A stretch of DNA of 64,000 nt from Amaurobius ferox. Its lineage: Eukaryota > Arthropoda > Arachnida > Araneae > Amaurobiidae. The stretch's first letter is position 1. Each line of letters opens with the position of its first letter. A model generated the notes under the pieces. It saw only the letters and a list, made by a program, of their open reading frames with translations, was not told where the DNA came from and did not search any database. Of the stretch, positions 41,323-52,693 are shown piece after piece. The DNA lies in assembly GCA_951213105.1 (NCBI GenBank), contig OX578150.1:20562022-20626021 (forward strand). The letters are read 5' to 3'. The position numbers were made by a program, and so were the translations under genes.

Positions 41323-42972
41323 CAGTGAAACCTCAATAACTCTATATTCTAATACAATAATATAGATATTTTAATTTTCCTTTATTGGAAATTCCTTTAT
41401 TTTTACAATTTAAAACCTTTATAGAGAAACTCATTTAATTAAGCACTGAATTTATGCAAACACTTAGCAAAAATTCAGTCAGTAAAACTTCTGTGAAGAA
41501 AAAGGTCTCAAATTAATTTTCTCACCATTTTGTTACTGGTTTCAATGTTTTTGCCACTCTTCAGCAAAGGGTAGGTTATAAGGTGACTAAGGTGCATACA
41601 AACCTCCTTAAAGTAATACTTTGAAAATTTCTGGTTGAAGTTTTGTTATATATACTTTTAGCCAGTGTCAGTACATGGACTTATTTTTATCTCAATCCAT
41701 TAACTGAAAAACTAGGCACTTGATAGGGCTTGAAATATCTTTTAAAAAATGCTAGCAAATACGACTACTGTGATCTTATGTTAGCTGGTGGCAAAAACTA
41801 TTCAACTCATAACAATTCTATTCATCAAAAATGATTTCTAATTTTCAATCGTGAATTTTTTGCTAAACTTTTAAAAATTGAATAAATAATGTAATGGGGG
41901 AAAAAAACATGTTTACTTACCTTGAAAACTCTACTAATTTATATGAAAAAAATATGTTTACATACCTTGAAAACTCTACTAATTTATATGAAAAAAATAT
42001 GTTTGCTTACCTTGAAAACTCTACTAATTTATATGAAATGCTAAAATACATCTCAAATAAAATGAAGGACTTGAATTTATTGTAGATGTATACACACATT
42101 TATATTCTTATTATTATCAAATTTGCAAATACATGAGTCAATTAGATATTATGTTTCTGAACTGAAAAAGATCGCTAACTGATATCGGAAAGAGAAATGG
42201 GTTATAAATATTCGCAGCAAAGCCTTTTGTGAGAACCATTGATTGTTGCAGTGCTTTTAAGTTAGCTCATGGCATTTTCTGAGACTTTTGAATCCTTGTA
42301 CTTAGGATATAAGTGAAACAACTTGAAATATTTTTCTAATGAAAAGAAGATTGCAATAATTTTTGCCTCAAATATTAAATGCATAATATACATTCATTAA
42401 ACTGGTATGATAATAAATTAACTAGGTTAATTGCCAATGAAAGACAAAATAGCTACAAATTTGTCATTAGCCAATGTCTTGCTGTCCCTAACCTAGGATA
42501 TATTAAAAGTTTTCATAAACTAATAAAGTTGCTAAAATATAATTATTCATTTTTAATTCCCCAAGTAATTTGAACATTCTATAAATTTCGGCATAACGTA
42601 TTAGCCTGAATTTAAGGTGGCCTTGAATTTAACACAACAGTAATTTTTCATTGGGGAATTCTGAAAAAAAAAAAATTAATTGTAATTATATGTTGAACAT
42701 AAATATTTATTTTTAAAAATTTATATTGGAAAAAAAAATATTTAGAATTGCTTTAATGCTCATATTATTTTGTTTAGGTCTATAAAAGTCCACTATACCA
42801 TAGTGAATCTTTATATACCTAAGCATCATTCAGCTATCTCAAAGTATTTTTTATTAGTCTTCAAATCTAGCAAACCTTTATATTACATATAAAGGAATTG
42901 TTCTGAAAACATTGTTATATTTAGGTTTTATACTTTTCTACAAATTGATGTTGAATTATTGAGGTCTCACTA
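41323..42972. mobile_element. Probable pogo/Tigger-like element, 1.65 kb, degenerate
   Basis: Left CAGTGAAACCTCAATAACTC (41323) and the inverse of the right end, (C)AGTGAGACCTCAATAATTC (42972), match; TA follows the right end, TG precedes the left. No transposase reading frame survives. A 45-bp minisatellite lies inside. Confidence 0.5.
41901..42035. repeat. Minisatellite, three 45-bp units
   Basis: Units 41901-41945, 41946-41990 and 41991-42035, nearly identical (TTACCTTGAAAACTCTACTA core). 45 is a multiple of three, so a short open frame reads a 15-residue repeat (MFTYLENSTNLYEKN), but there is no sign it is a gene. Confidence 0.95.
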
Positions 42973-42974
42973 TA

Positions 42975-43903
42975 TTTTTAAATATAGTCTATGAAAAATA
43001 TTCTTTAACTAGTGTTTTTTTAACTAGTTAGCATAAATATTGTTGAGGTGCCAATAACTATTTAGAAAACTGTTGAAACGAGATATCTTTGTCATAGACA
43101 GTAAAATCATTTAAATTTCAAATACATCCAGACCCTTACTTTAAGAGATTTAAAATTACAGGAGAGTTAAATTTTCTTTGAATAACAAAATTTAATTTTT
43201 AAACAAATTTCTGAAGTCCTAAGTAGGATTAACAATTTTTTTTACTTACTATTTTATATCTAGCCTGACAAGAGATTGAGGCACAATAGTATGATACTAA
43301 TGTATTCTATTAATAATAACTTAATGGAGTGATATTTTTATATATTGACAAGTGCTCCATTCCTTGTTCAATACACTCACCAAACCCCTTTTAGATGTGA
43401 ACAAAGTAAATTTTTAAAGCCAATAGTATTCTATTCTGATCAAAATTTTCTAACCTAGGCTGATTTGCTATGTATGTGACACCAGGTGCCAGGGCTATGC
43501 CCCGCTTTGGATATTGACATTACAGCTTCTATAAACAGGATGGATTTTATTGGGATTAATCTGCATGCAGTACCAAAGTTTGCTATAAGTAGCCCCTTTT
43601 TATTTCTCTGTGTAATGGTACCTCCTTACAAAGCAAGTGGCTACTGCAGGTCAGAGGTATATCAGATTAAGGGAGTTTTGAAACAGCAACCTAGCTGATC
43701 ACCGCAGGCAGTTAATATAGATATAAAATACATCTGTTCAGTGGATTTTAACTTTTCTTCCAAGAAACTATCCCAGTGTCAAAAACTGACCTAGAATCTG
43801 AGCAAAGTAAGAATTTTAATTTTATTGTATTATTTTTTACTATAAAATATGACTTAACTTTTAGTTCAAATTTCTCTCCTAATTCCTTTCATTTTATACT
43901 TAA
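42975..43903. other. Intergenic, nothing recognised
   Basis: 43480-43700 is less AT-rich and holds a 70-codon frame without family resemblance or splice context. Confidence 0.45.
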
Positions 43904-45533
43904 CTAGCAGCATACCTGTCCTTCATACGGAGTATATAATATTAAAAACTTCAAATTCACAATCATGAGCAAATTCCTATAATATTCTAAATGGCATTGT
44001 TATTCAAAGAATTCTATAAAAATATTTAAATTAATGCTCCTAAAAAAAATTTAAGAATCTCTATTCTTTCTATGCAAAATTATCTTCCCAGAAAGATCTG
44101 ATGAATAAAATATCCTAGTTCCGCTTGTAAACAAATTTACAAAATATATGAAATTAAATCAGTATATGCCAAAATAAAAGCACTCAAGTTGTGTGGGAAG
44201 ATATACCCATACTACTTATATTTTCAAATATTAGAAGATATATATACCTGTGTATCAGTAAAAAATTGCCAGTCTACAATATATGAGTTTCAAATATATT
44301 TGCCAAAAAATAACATATAACGCAATAAATTGAAAATACCAATAACCCCCCTAATCTTTAGACACAAAGGCCATAATTGATGCCAATAATATGCCAAAAT
44401 GAAAGTGCTAAAATTGTATAGGAATATACACATCTACTACTTACATTCTCATAGATTAGAAAATATACCCATGTATTTAGTAGTAGATTACCCATACTAC
44501 ATAGCCGTTCTTCGTACGGAATATATAATATAAAGAAGCATAAAATTCACAATCATGTGCAAATTCCTATACTATAGACTATATTAAATTGTCCTATACT
44601 AAATAACATTCTATTAAAATATTTATATTAATACTCCTAAAAAGAAGTTTAAGAATCTCTGTTCTCTCTGTACAAAAATTATCTTCACAGGCAGATCTGA
44701 AGAATAAAACAGCCTGGTCTCATTGGTAAACAAATTTGCAAAAAAATATATAATTGAATCAATATATGTCAAATAAAAGCACTGAAATTGTATCGGAAGA
44801 TATGACTGTACTACTTATATTCCCAAATATTAAAAGATATACCCGTGTATTAGTAGAAAATTACCTGTACTACAATATATGAATTTCAAAAATCCTTGCT
44901 GAAATACAACAGATGATGTGATAAAGTGAAAATATCAATTATCTTTAAACTTGAGCTGTAATCGATTCCAATATATGTCAAAATGAAATCTCTAAAATTG
45001 TATGGCAAGGTATAACTGTGCTACTTAAATTTCTAGTATACTAATAGAAGATTACCGATACTACAATATATGAGTTTCAACTGTTTTTGCCGAAATAAAA
45101 CAGATGACATAATAAATTTAAAATATCAATAATCCCAAATTAATCTTTAAAAATCCAGTTAAAAATGCAATTTCGATAAAATTCATTTCATATACATTTC
45201 TTTATTATTTAAATAGAAAAAGATTTAATAAAAAATCATCTGCCACATGAATACATTGGATTTAAACCCGTTGCTAAGTGACATATCATTTTCTTCAAAT
45301 AAATTTACAGGAAAAATATTGTCTGCATAATGCTATGTCTATGATCGGTTTAACTGTGTATTTTTAATTAATATCTAGAAAACCTCTGGTCATAGAAACT
45401 CGAAACATGAACTAAATTTTAAGTGGGGCTATTCCAAGCCTACCCACAAAATTTCATCAAATCCGGTTTAGTCATTCTCCCTTGATGAGACAAACATACA
45501 GACAGACAGATTTTCAATTTTATTTATATAGAT
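43904..45533 (+). repeat. Interspersed repeat, full copy with internal duplication; class unresolved
   Basis: Starts ACTAGCAGCATACCTGTCCT, TCATACGGA.TATATAAT; the same start recurs at 44496 (592 bp later), and most of the following ~500 bp are present twice (AATCATG.GCAAATTCCTAT, TCCTAAAAA.AA.TTTAAGAATCTCT, AGATCTGA.GAATAAAA). The 3' part (45320-45533) ends CATACAGACAGACAGATTTT, CAATTTTATTTATATAGAT. Copies: 8518-9045 (5' part) and 63825-64000 (3' part, inverse). Tails like this occur in arthropod SINEs and RTE-type LINEs, while the start and lack of coding could also fit a Helitron-like element. Confidence 0.72.
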
Positions 45534-48289
45534 TTGCTCTTTTTGGTTACTTTTTATTCAGTTACTTCTTGAGATTTATTTTTTTATAAAATTCCAAATT
45601 TTCTTACAAAGAAAAAATTAGTTTCAGCCATCTTTAAAGTCCATGCTGCAGTTTGATATTTTATATCTTTTTATTATATCTTCATGTTTATTCAGTTTTA
45701 AATTATTTGGTTGGTTCTTTGTGAAATTATGTACTGTTAGAAGAAACCATATTTTACTTTTATTATAAATACTTTGTTTTCATGAATTTGAAGAAGTTCA
45801 AAATATAACCAGAAGTAAATGAGCCAAGGAATTTAAGTTTAAAAGCAAATTAAATTATTTTTAGAATAAGAATTCTCCAGCAACCAAACACTAACAATAC
45901 TGACCAAACACTAACAATCTCCAGCAACCAACACTAACTTGTACTGAAATTGTGTGTGTGCAAATAATGCTTTCTTTTGTTTTTCATCTTAACTCATATT
46001 CATAATTCAAAAGTTTATGCAGTTTTATATATATTTTGTAATATAGATGGAAATTGTTATGATTCCTATCTTCAATATTTTATAGGGTTTCTTGTGGCAA
46101 CCATTTTGCATTATAGAATACATTATTCAATTAAAGAGGTGGTCTGAATATATATGAAAAACTAGTTTTTCTTTAACTTAGCTACTTATATCTTGTTCAT
46201 AGTGATATATCTTGAACAGAGTAAACAGACTGTTGTCTAGGTCTCATGTTTTAGCGAATGTTATTTAGCTTTTTTAAAATAAACAAGTATACCCTTACTT
46301 AATAGTAAAGTTCCTCATAATTAATTAGTTCAATTGTGTATATGCATTGTAATAAAAATATATTAAGACCCTTATACACTAACACTCTGTTTATCTAGAT
46401 GGTCTAAATTATCTGAATTTTTTACATTATCGATCAAATTCCAAAGTAGTTTTTCTTTAATTGGCACCTACATAATTGACTTGCATTGTTAAAATACAGC
46501 AGACTCCACAATGAAGGTAACTGCTTCTTGTAAGAATACAGACAAAATGAACATTCTTAATGTCTAAAAACAGACAATTTTCATGTCTTTTATAAAAAAC
46601 AAATGTATCATTTGTATAAGCAAAATGTCATTTAAGAAGTGCTAAATGAACACTTTTCTCACATTTAATTTTTGCAGTTTTGTATATGCTTGTTAAATCG
46701 AACAAGATGTTTTAACGTGTACATGTATGCCATTTGGCTGTGTCCCACTTAAATTTGTATTGATGCCATTGTGATTTCTATAAACTAGTGCCTGTGCATT
46801 GTAACAACAGAATGCAATCGTGGGCATGAGTTATTGTGATATGTTTTATTCACATACATCTTAATTTTGTTTTTGTTTCATGTGTTTTTATCAAATTTGA
46901 ATTATTTCAGTATTTTATATTTTGTTTAAATCAGTAAATGTTTGTATATATATTTTTACTCACATTATGCCATAATTGGTATTTATGTATGTTATGCTGT
47001 TTAATGCTAAAAGAATCTTTCAAGCACTGTGTATACCGTGTATACTTGTGATTTTGAAAATAATGGTGAGAACTAATAATGTACATTAACCACCTGTTAT
47101 TTTGCAGTCATAACTCTTAGTAAGGTCTAGTATTGACTATCAACATAATTTATTCTAATATTAATCAAAACCATCCAAAATATTTTCAGATATCTCAGCG
47201 AAAACCACTCTGCTGAAAACTTGTGGTGTTATTATTGCACCACATAGAAGTTAAATGGCCATCATTAATGGCTAAAGATTCTCATTGGTTTATAACATTC
47301 TTCCTAATCGATCAGTAAAACTCACATATCCACTAGAAATGTGGTTATAAATCTTATTTTTAAATAATATATCTTGAGGTTATATTCTATATATAATGTG
47401 GATAATTCTGTACATGGTGCATAAGTTAAAGTTAGCTCTATGAAGTTGTAATCTGATTTTATGTTACTATTGGAAAACTTCAAAGTGAATTCTTGTAATC
47501 TCTTATGTTTATCATTAACTCACTTAGAGCTAACTTGAAAATTAATTTAAATATGTTTGGTGTATTTTCTGCTTGGGGAAATAGTTAAAAACTCTATAGA
47601 AATATATTTTTGATACAAAATATTTTAATATTTTCAATTTGAAGAAATAAATTTTTAAACAGTCCATTTGATCAGATCAGTGTTCAAACTACTGATAGCT
47701 TACTACAGCCTTTTTTTTTTAATTACTTTGCAACTATCTGAAATAAATTTTTAAAAGGAACCTGTATTGTAAACGTAATCATATGGTAAGTAATTCAAGT
47801 TGTATAGTACTAGTGGTAAGGATAAAAACAATTATAGCATCTGAAAACTGTATATATATTTTTTCAATATTTGTTAAACTATAACCAACTAAATTATTAA
47901 TAACAGAAATATCAAATTTGATTTTTTTATATCGAAAACAACAAGACAGTATATGAGAGGGAGTGGATTAAAGTATAATATTTTGGCAAAAGATTTAAAC
48001 ACAATCAAAATTTAAATTTCTGCATAAAGCTGCTTTATTTTACCTTATAAAAACTTTAACATAAAAACTTAAAACATTTATTAAAATCTTAATTTCAGCT
48101 ATAGGTAAGATAAAAAGGTGGCAGATTTACAATCTTAGATGTCCGATATGCTGCTACATTGTGAAGCCTGTTATTTCCATATATTATTGGTTCTTAACTC
48201 CTAGGATGCAAGAAATTATTTATAGGCTATGCACTGGAACTAACACTTTACTAATTGTTTTGGAAATTGTAATTTTTAAAGAGCAGAGA
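45534..48289. other. Intergenic, nothing recognised
   Basis: AT-rich. A short imperfect repeat, (CCAGCAACCA)AACACTAACAAT, occurs three times at 45880-45933. TACAGCAGACTCCACAATGA at about 46495 could be another pogo-type end. Confidence 0.45.
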
Positions 48290-49071
48290 TAAACTGGCCC
48301 CAAACCCCTCTTAACCAGCATAATTTGGACCAAAGGTTAAGCTGGTTAAGAGAAAATCTGGTTCAACGGGAGTGATTAAAAGAAATGCAAAATAAATTGC
48401 ATTTTTCATCTCTTAAGACGCTATAATAAAAATTATGCAATATAAATGTATTTAAATAAATTACTAGGCAAATAAATGATAATTAAAAAAGATATATTTA
48501 GCAAACAAGAAAGTTGAAAATAAAAATACATATGTAGTAGTTTAAAATGAAATAGTATAATTACATTGCTTTTCAGTTGCCCCCATAGAATTCAGTCCTT
48601 CCCCTCCCCTTTTTTTTCAAACTTGAATATTGAATTTTTTTTTTTTTTTTGCAAAGTCCTGCCATTTCTGTATTAACATTAAATCTGCTGAAGTGGAGAT
48701 TGACTGCTGTTTAACATAATGAAGAACCACTTTTAGTGCATGAATTCCATTATTAGGAGAAACTCATAAGTCGTAAGTCTCTTGGTGAATCTACATCATC
48801 TAAATCTCCAGTGTCCTCTTGAGACACATCAGGGAGTCTCAATGACAACAGTCTTCATCGGAAAGAATTCGAAATCCAAGTCATTGTCAAGTTTAAACCA
48901 CTCTTCCACATCTACTTATCACTACAATCCACTAACAAATATCTGCAAATTATGCGACAAAAAAACTCCCATTGGATGGGCTGATTTTTAACTTTCACAG
49001 ATCAAATTGATGCCATTTTGATCGGAGAACCGTTTAACGGTGGTCAGTTAAAAAGGGTTCCACTGTATTTA
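48290..49071 (-). mobile_element. Tigger/pogo element, internally deleted
   Basis: On the - strand the 5' end is CAGTGGAACCCTTTTTAACTG, ACCACCGTTAAACGG (49071 leftwards), with TA next to it. The other end around 48290-48380 has (A)CCCCTCTTAACCAGC and GGTTAAGCTGGTTAAGAG motifs like Tigger subterminal repeats. It encodes a transposase C-terminus (separate entry). Confidence 0.55.
48645..48912 (-). pseudogene. Tigger/pogo transposase C-terminal fragment
   Basis: The - strand reads DVEEWFKLDNDLDFEFF (48912 leftwards), then after a frame change DVSQEDTGDLDDVDSPRDL, and after another NNGIHALKVVLHYVKQQ, SISTSADLMLIQKWQDFAKK near 48650. The closing pattern (A)L...L.Y(V/I)(E/K)QQ....(S/T)..D...I..W(R/Q)D.A.K is the usual C-terminal end of Tigger-type transposases. 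The DDE catalytic core is absent. Stops and two frame changes make it dead. Confidence 0.68.
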
Positions 49072-50403
49072 TAGGTTCATTTTAACCTAATTATTAAAGC
49101 AAATTTTGGAGAATTTTTAACGTATTGTAGTTATTTTATAATAGTTAATAGTAACTTTCAGAATTGAGTTTGGGGGTGCGATCAAACTCTACATACTCAA
49201 TTTATCAAATGGGGAATATACCTTTGTATTACTTCTAGATATTCTATTTTTTGTTTAAAGCAATAGTTTTACAATCACTAGTCCTTTTTTTTCCCAAGCC
49301 TTAATACTTTGGTATCCTCAGCAAGTGCAAAGATATGTATTGCCTACCTAGTTCTGACTTCACCCTGCACCACAACAAATTCTTTATACTCCCATGATTT
49401 AGTTTGTTTTTAGGAGTTGAAATTGGTTAGCCTTACTATTCTCGGAATAAAAAAAATTATGTACTATATCATATTGTAAGGAACACCGGTATAATTAGTA
49501 TCCAACATGTCATTTATTTCTAAGTAGAATTACTTTTCATATTTTATAATAAAATAGCTAACTGCTGCAAAGTGACCTATGCCTTATATGCAGGGCAAGC
49601 ATTTTTCCTTCTAATACTAAGTGCTTAGAATTTTGTTAAAGATGAACAGGGCTAGAATAAAAATACCCTGCATCATTGCTGGGGTCAAAGTAAATACTTC
49701 AATCAGAAATACTAAAATCCTTGCTCTAAAGAGTTTTGTGCTGACTGATTGTTCCATCGCCTACCCCGTGCTGACGAGTGGCAAATACCACGAAACTATG
49801 GTCCACGGGTGGTGAAGGATGATCTATTGAGCACTTTCTTGCTTTTAAAGTAGGGAAACCCATTAAAAAATTTTTGCAACTGGAGTTAGTAATCTATTCA
49901 TCAAATGACTTATGTATCACATTCAATGTTTATCTTCCCTTAAGCTCTAAAAGAAAATGTTTATTTAAAATTTTAAATGACTTAGCATGTGGTATAGTAT
50001 AGTTAAATACAGACTGTGGTAAATAAAGACTTTTATAAAAAATTTCTTTCATTTAAAAATAAAATTGTGAAAATAAGCCCTGTATATTGCAAGAACATGC
50101 TGAAAACAGACAATTTCAATAAACGCTAATAATTCAAACTGGAATGCATTCTTGGGTTAAACAAAATTTTAGAAAATCTTCAAATTGATACCCTTTGCTT
50201 GAATATAAAATGTTGAAAATTGGCCAAGTAGTTTCCAAGAACACATTGAGGATAGATATAATATATTCAATGTAATGGAATAATTCAAAACTTTTGGGGG
50301 GAAAGGGAGGGGAATATGCTAAAGTATTAAATTTTATTCTTTAAACAAATGGCTTCATTAAGATTTTTTTTTCAATAAATATAACTAAATACGGTACTTT
50401 CGT
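49072..50403. other. Intergenic, nothing recognised
   Basis: 49621-49815 is open for 64 codons but has no family resemblance. Confidence 0.45.
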
Positions 50404-50798
50404 TATTAAGGCCCACTATTATTGCATTATTGAGTCAGTTTATATACATACAAAATCTATTAATCATTAGCATTTCTAAACTTTAATAGTTATATATCTA
50501 ATAGTATACTGTATAGTTGGCATATATAAATGTTAATCCATATAAATTAGTAAATAGTTAATTGTGTAGCTATATTTGTTAGCTAATAGTTGATTGTAAA
50601 AATCAGTAGTTACTATATATCAACTTTAATATATAATAATTACAATTGATTTTAATATAAATATTAACTAGTAGTGAAGCTGTTAATTAATCAAAGAACA
50701 TTTTTAAAAGTTAATATATCTCTCATAATATTTACTCTGTAACTACTTACTAATTGATTTTGACTCAATAATGCATGACAGTGAACCCCCACAATAAT
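50404..50798. repeat. Possible MITE with short inverted repeats
   Basis: TGCATTATTGAGTCA (50423-50437) is exactly inverted at 50761-50775. Beyond these, weakly inverted TTATTAAGGCCCACTATTAT and ACAGTGAACCCCCACAATAAT continue outward. The interior is AT-rich with many TAATAGTT variants. Confidence 0.5.
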
Positions 50799-52689
50799 AC
50801 AAATCTATTGTGTTAATTTGATTTTTAAAACTTTTAAATATTTTTAAATATGCAAATAAACAGATGGTCATTGGTATAACCACAAATTTAGTTACACTAA
50901 AAAATCTTATTTCTGTATTAATTTATAAAACATTCTCAAAAAGCATTTTTTACACAATTTTAATGACATATAAAATTTTATATTCATGGCTAAAAATTTA
51001 ATAGGGGCTCATCTGCCTCTGGTGCCTGCTTGGCTATGACCTTGCATGAAAATCAGCAGAGTAGATTCGAAAAACATGCAAGGGACAGATGGATTCAATA
51101 AAATGGCTTACAGCAAATTCAAATGCATTCTCCATTTAGGCACATCTAAAGATTAAGCCCTATTGTTTAAAATTAAAATTATGAAAATGGGTTGAATAGA
51201 ATCTGAGAACATACTGGGGATAGTTATAAATTCAATAAATTGTCATAATTTAAATTTGAATTTATTTTTAAATTAGTCAAAAACATTGGGCATTTGCAGT
51301 TTCAGACCTTTCATTTAAAAAGAATCTGAAAATTTGTTATGTAGATTTCGAGAATCTGACAGAATTCTTGTTCAAACTTAAATATACATATATTTTGCAA
51401 TGCAGTAAAACAATTCGTACTTTAATAGACAAAATGATAATTAGAAGTGTTAGGCTATACAGGTTGGGTTACTCTAACTTTTGAAATTTATGGAAAGTAC
51501 TAGTTAATGTGTTCATTTAAGGGGAGATAGTACCTTTCATGCTTGAAAAAAAATATTTTTAAAATTAAAAAATAGTTTACACTTTGGGGTACAATTGAAA
51601 AGAAACCGCATTTTAATAACATTAAAATTACAATAAAAAATATCCATGTCACAAAATTTCCATTAACACACAAGTTAAGTAATGTAAACAAAGCTTGTTT
51701 TCATGCATTTGTGAAAACAAGTGCTTTCCTGCTTTAAAGCACCGTATTTTGTTTTTCAAATATAAACGAAGCAATTGTATTATTTAATAATGGATGTATC
51801 ATGAAGAAATAAGAGTTTAAATTTGAATAATTCTTGATAAATGCTACTTAAATGGCTGATTTCATACACATGAAAGTGGCTAAGGTAAAGGCAAAATCAT
51901 CAGCATTAGAGGCCCATATGATAAACAAAATGAGAAAATAAGCTGCACATGAGTTCCTTTAAATAGAAGGTCCAACATATAAGGCAGGGTCTTTTTGAAG
52001 AAATGTTTCTTCTACATTATTTTGAATGCATGAAATATAATCTTTAAAGTGATTTTTCTCAGTTTCATATTTTTCTATCTACTTACAAGATTAAAAAAAT
52101 ACATATATTATCCCATTGCCATATAATTTTAGATGCGAGTTTAGTTAATAAGTTTCCATTCTGTGAACCAAGATTTTGTCATTTGGATGTATAGTTATTA
52201 TTTAAACAAATAATAGTTTCATAAAATTGTGGTAATTTTTTTTTTTTTTTTAATTTAAAAACTTATTTTTTTTTATTAAAATTTTGGTTTGCAGAATGCA
52301 GACATATGTTAGCTTTAAATAACAAAAGAATTTTGTTAATGGTGTGATCTTTTAAAAAATTATCTTGCATTTACTCATGACTTATATTATTTTTTAATTT
52401 AGTTTTTCCATATTTTAATTATATTTAATAATCTATAATATATATTAAATTAAATTATTATCTGTGGACTTTTTTTAATATACATGCTATAAAAATTCTG
52501 TAACAATATATACATAATTGTTTTTTTTATCAAACAAAAGCACATAATGCTATTGATTTTACAGCTGTAAACATACTGTCTCCCCTTAAAAAATATACTA
52601 TTTTATTTTTGTTCTTAATCCCCCAGATTATATAGAAATAAAATTAGATAGTTGTTTTTTCTTTCTGACATTTTTATAAAAAATAATAT
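50799..52689. other. Intergenic, nothing recognised
   Basis: AT-rich with poly-T at 52237-52250; no coding or repeat structure beyond this. Confidence 0.5.
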
Positions 52690-52693
52690 TTAA

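Noticed and set aside
41894..42085. Repeat protein with 15-residue units
   Set aside because: Only three units, no start context or neighbours; a minisatellite with period divisible by three explains it.
43486..43698. 70-codon frame in a less AT-rich stretch, considered as an exon
   Set aside because: No splice acceptor/donor pair framing it and no protein family recognised.
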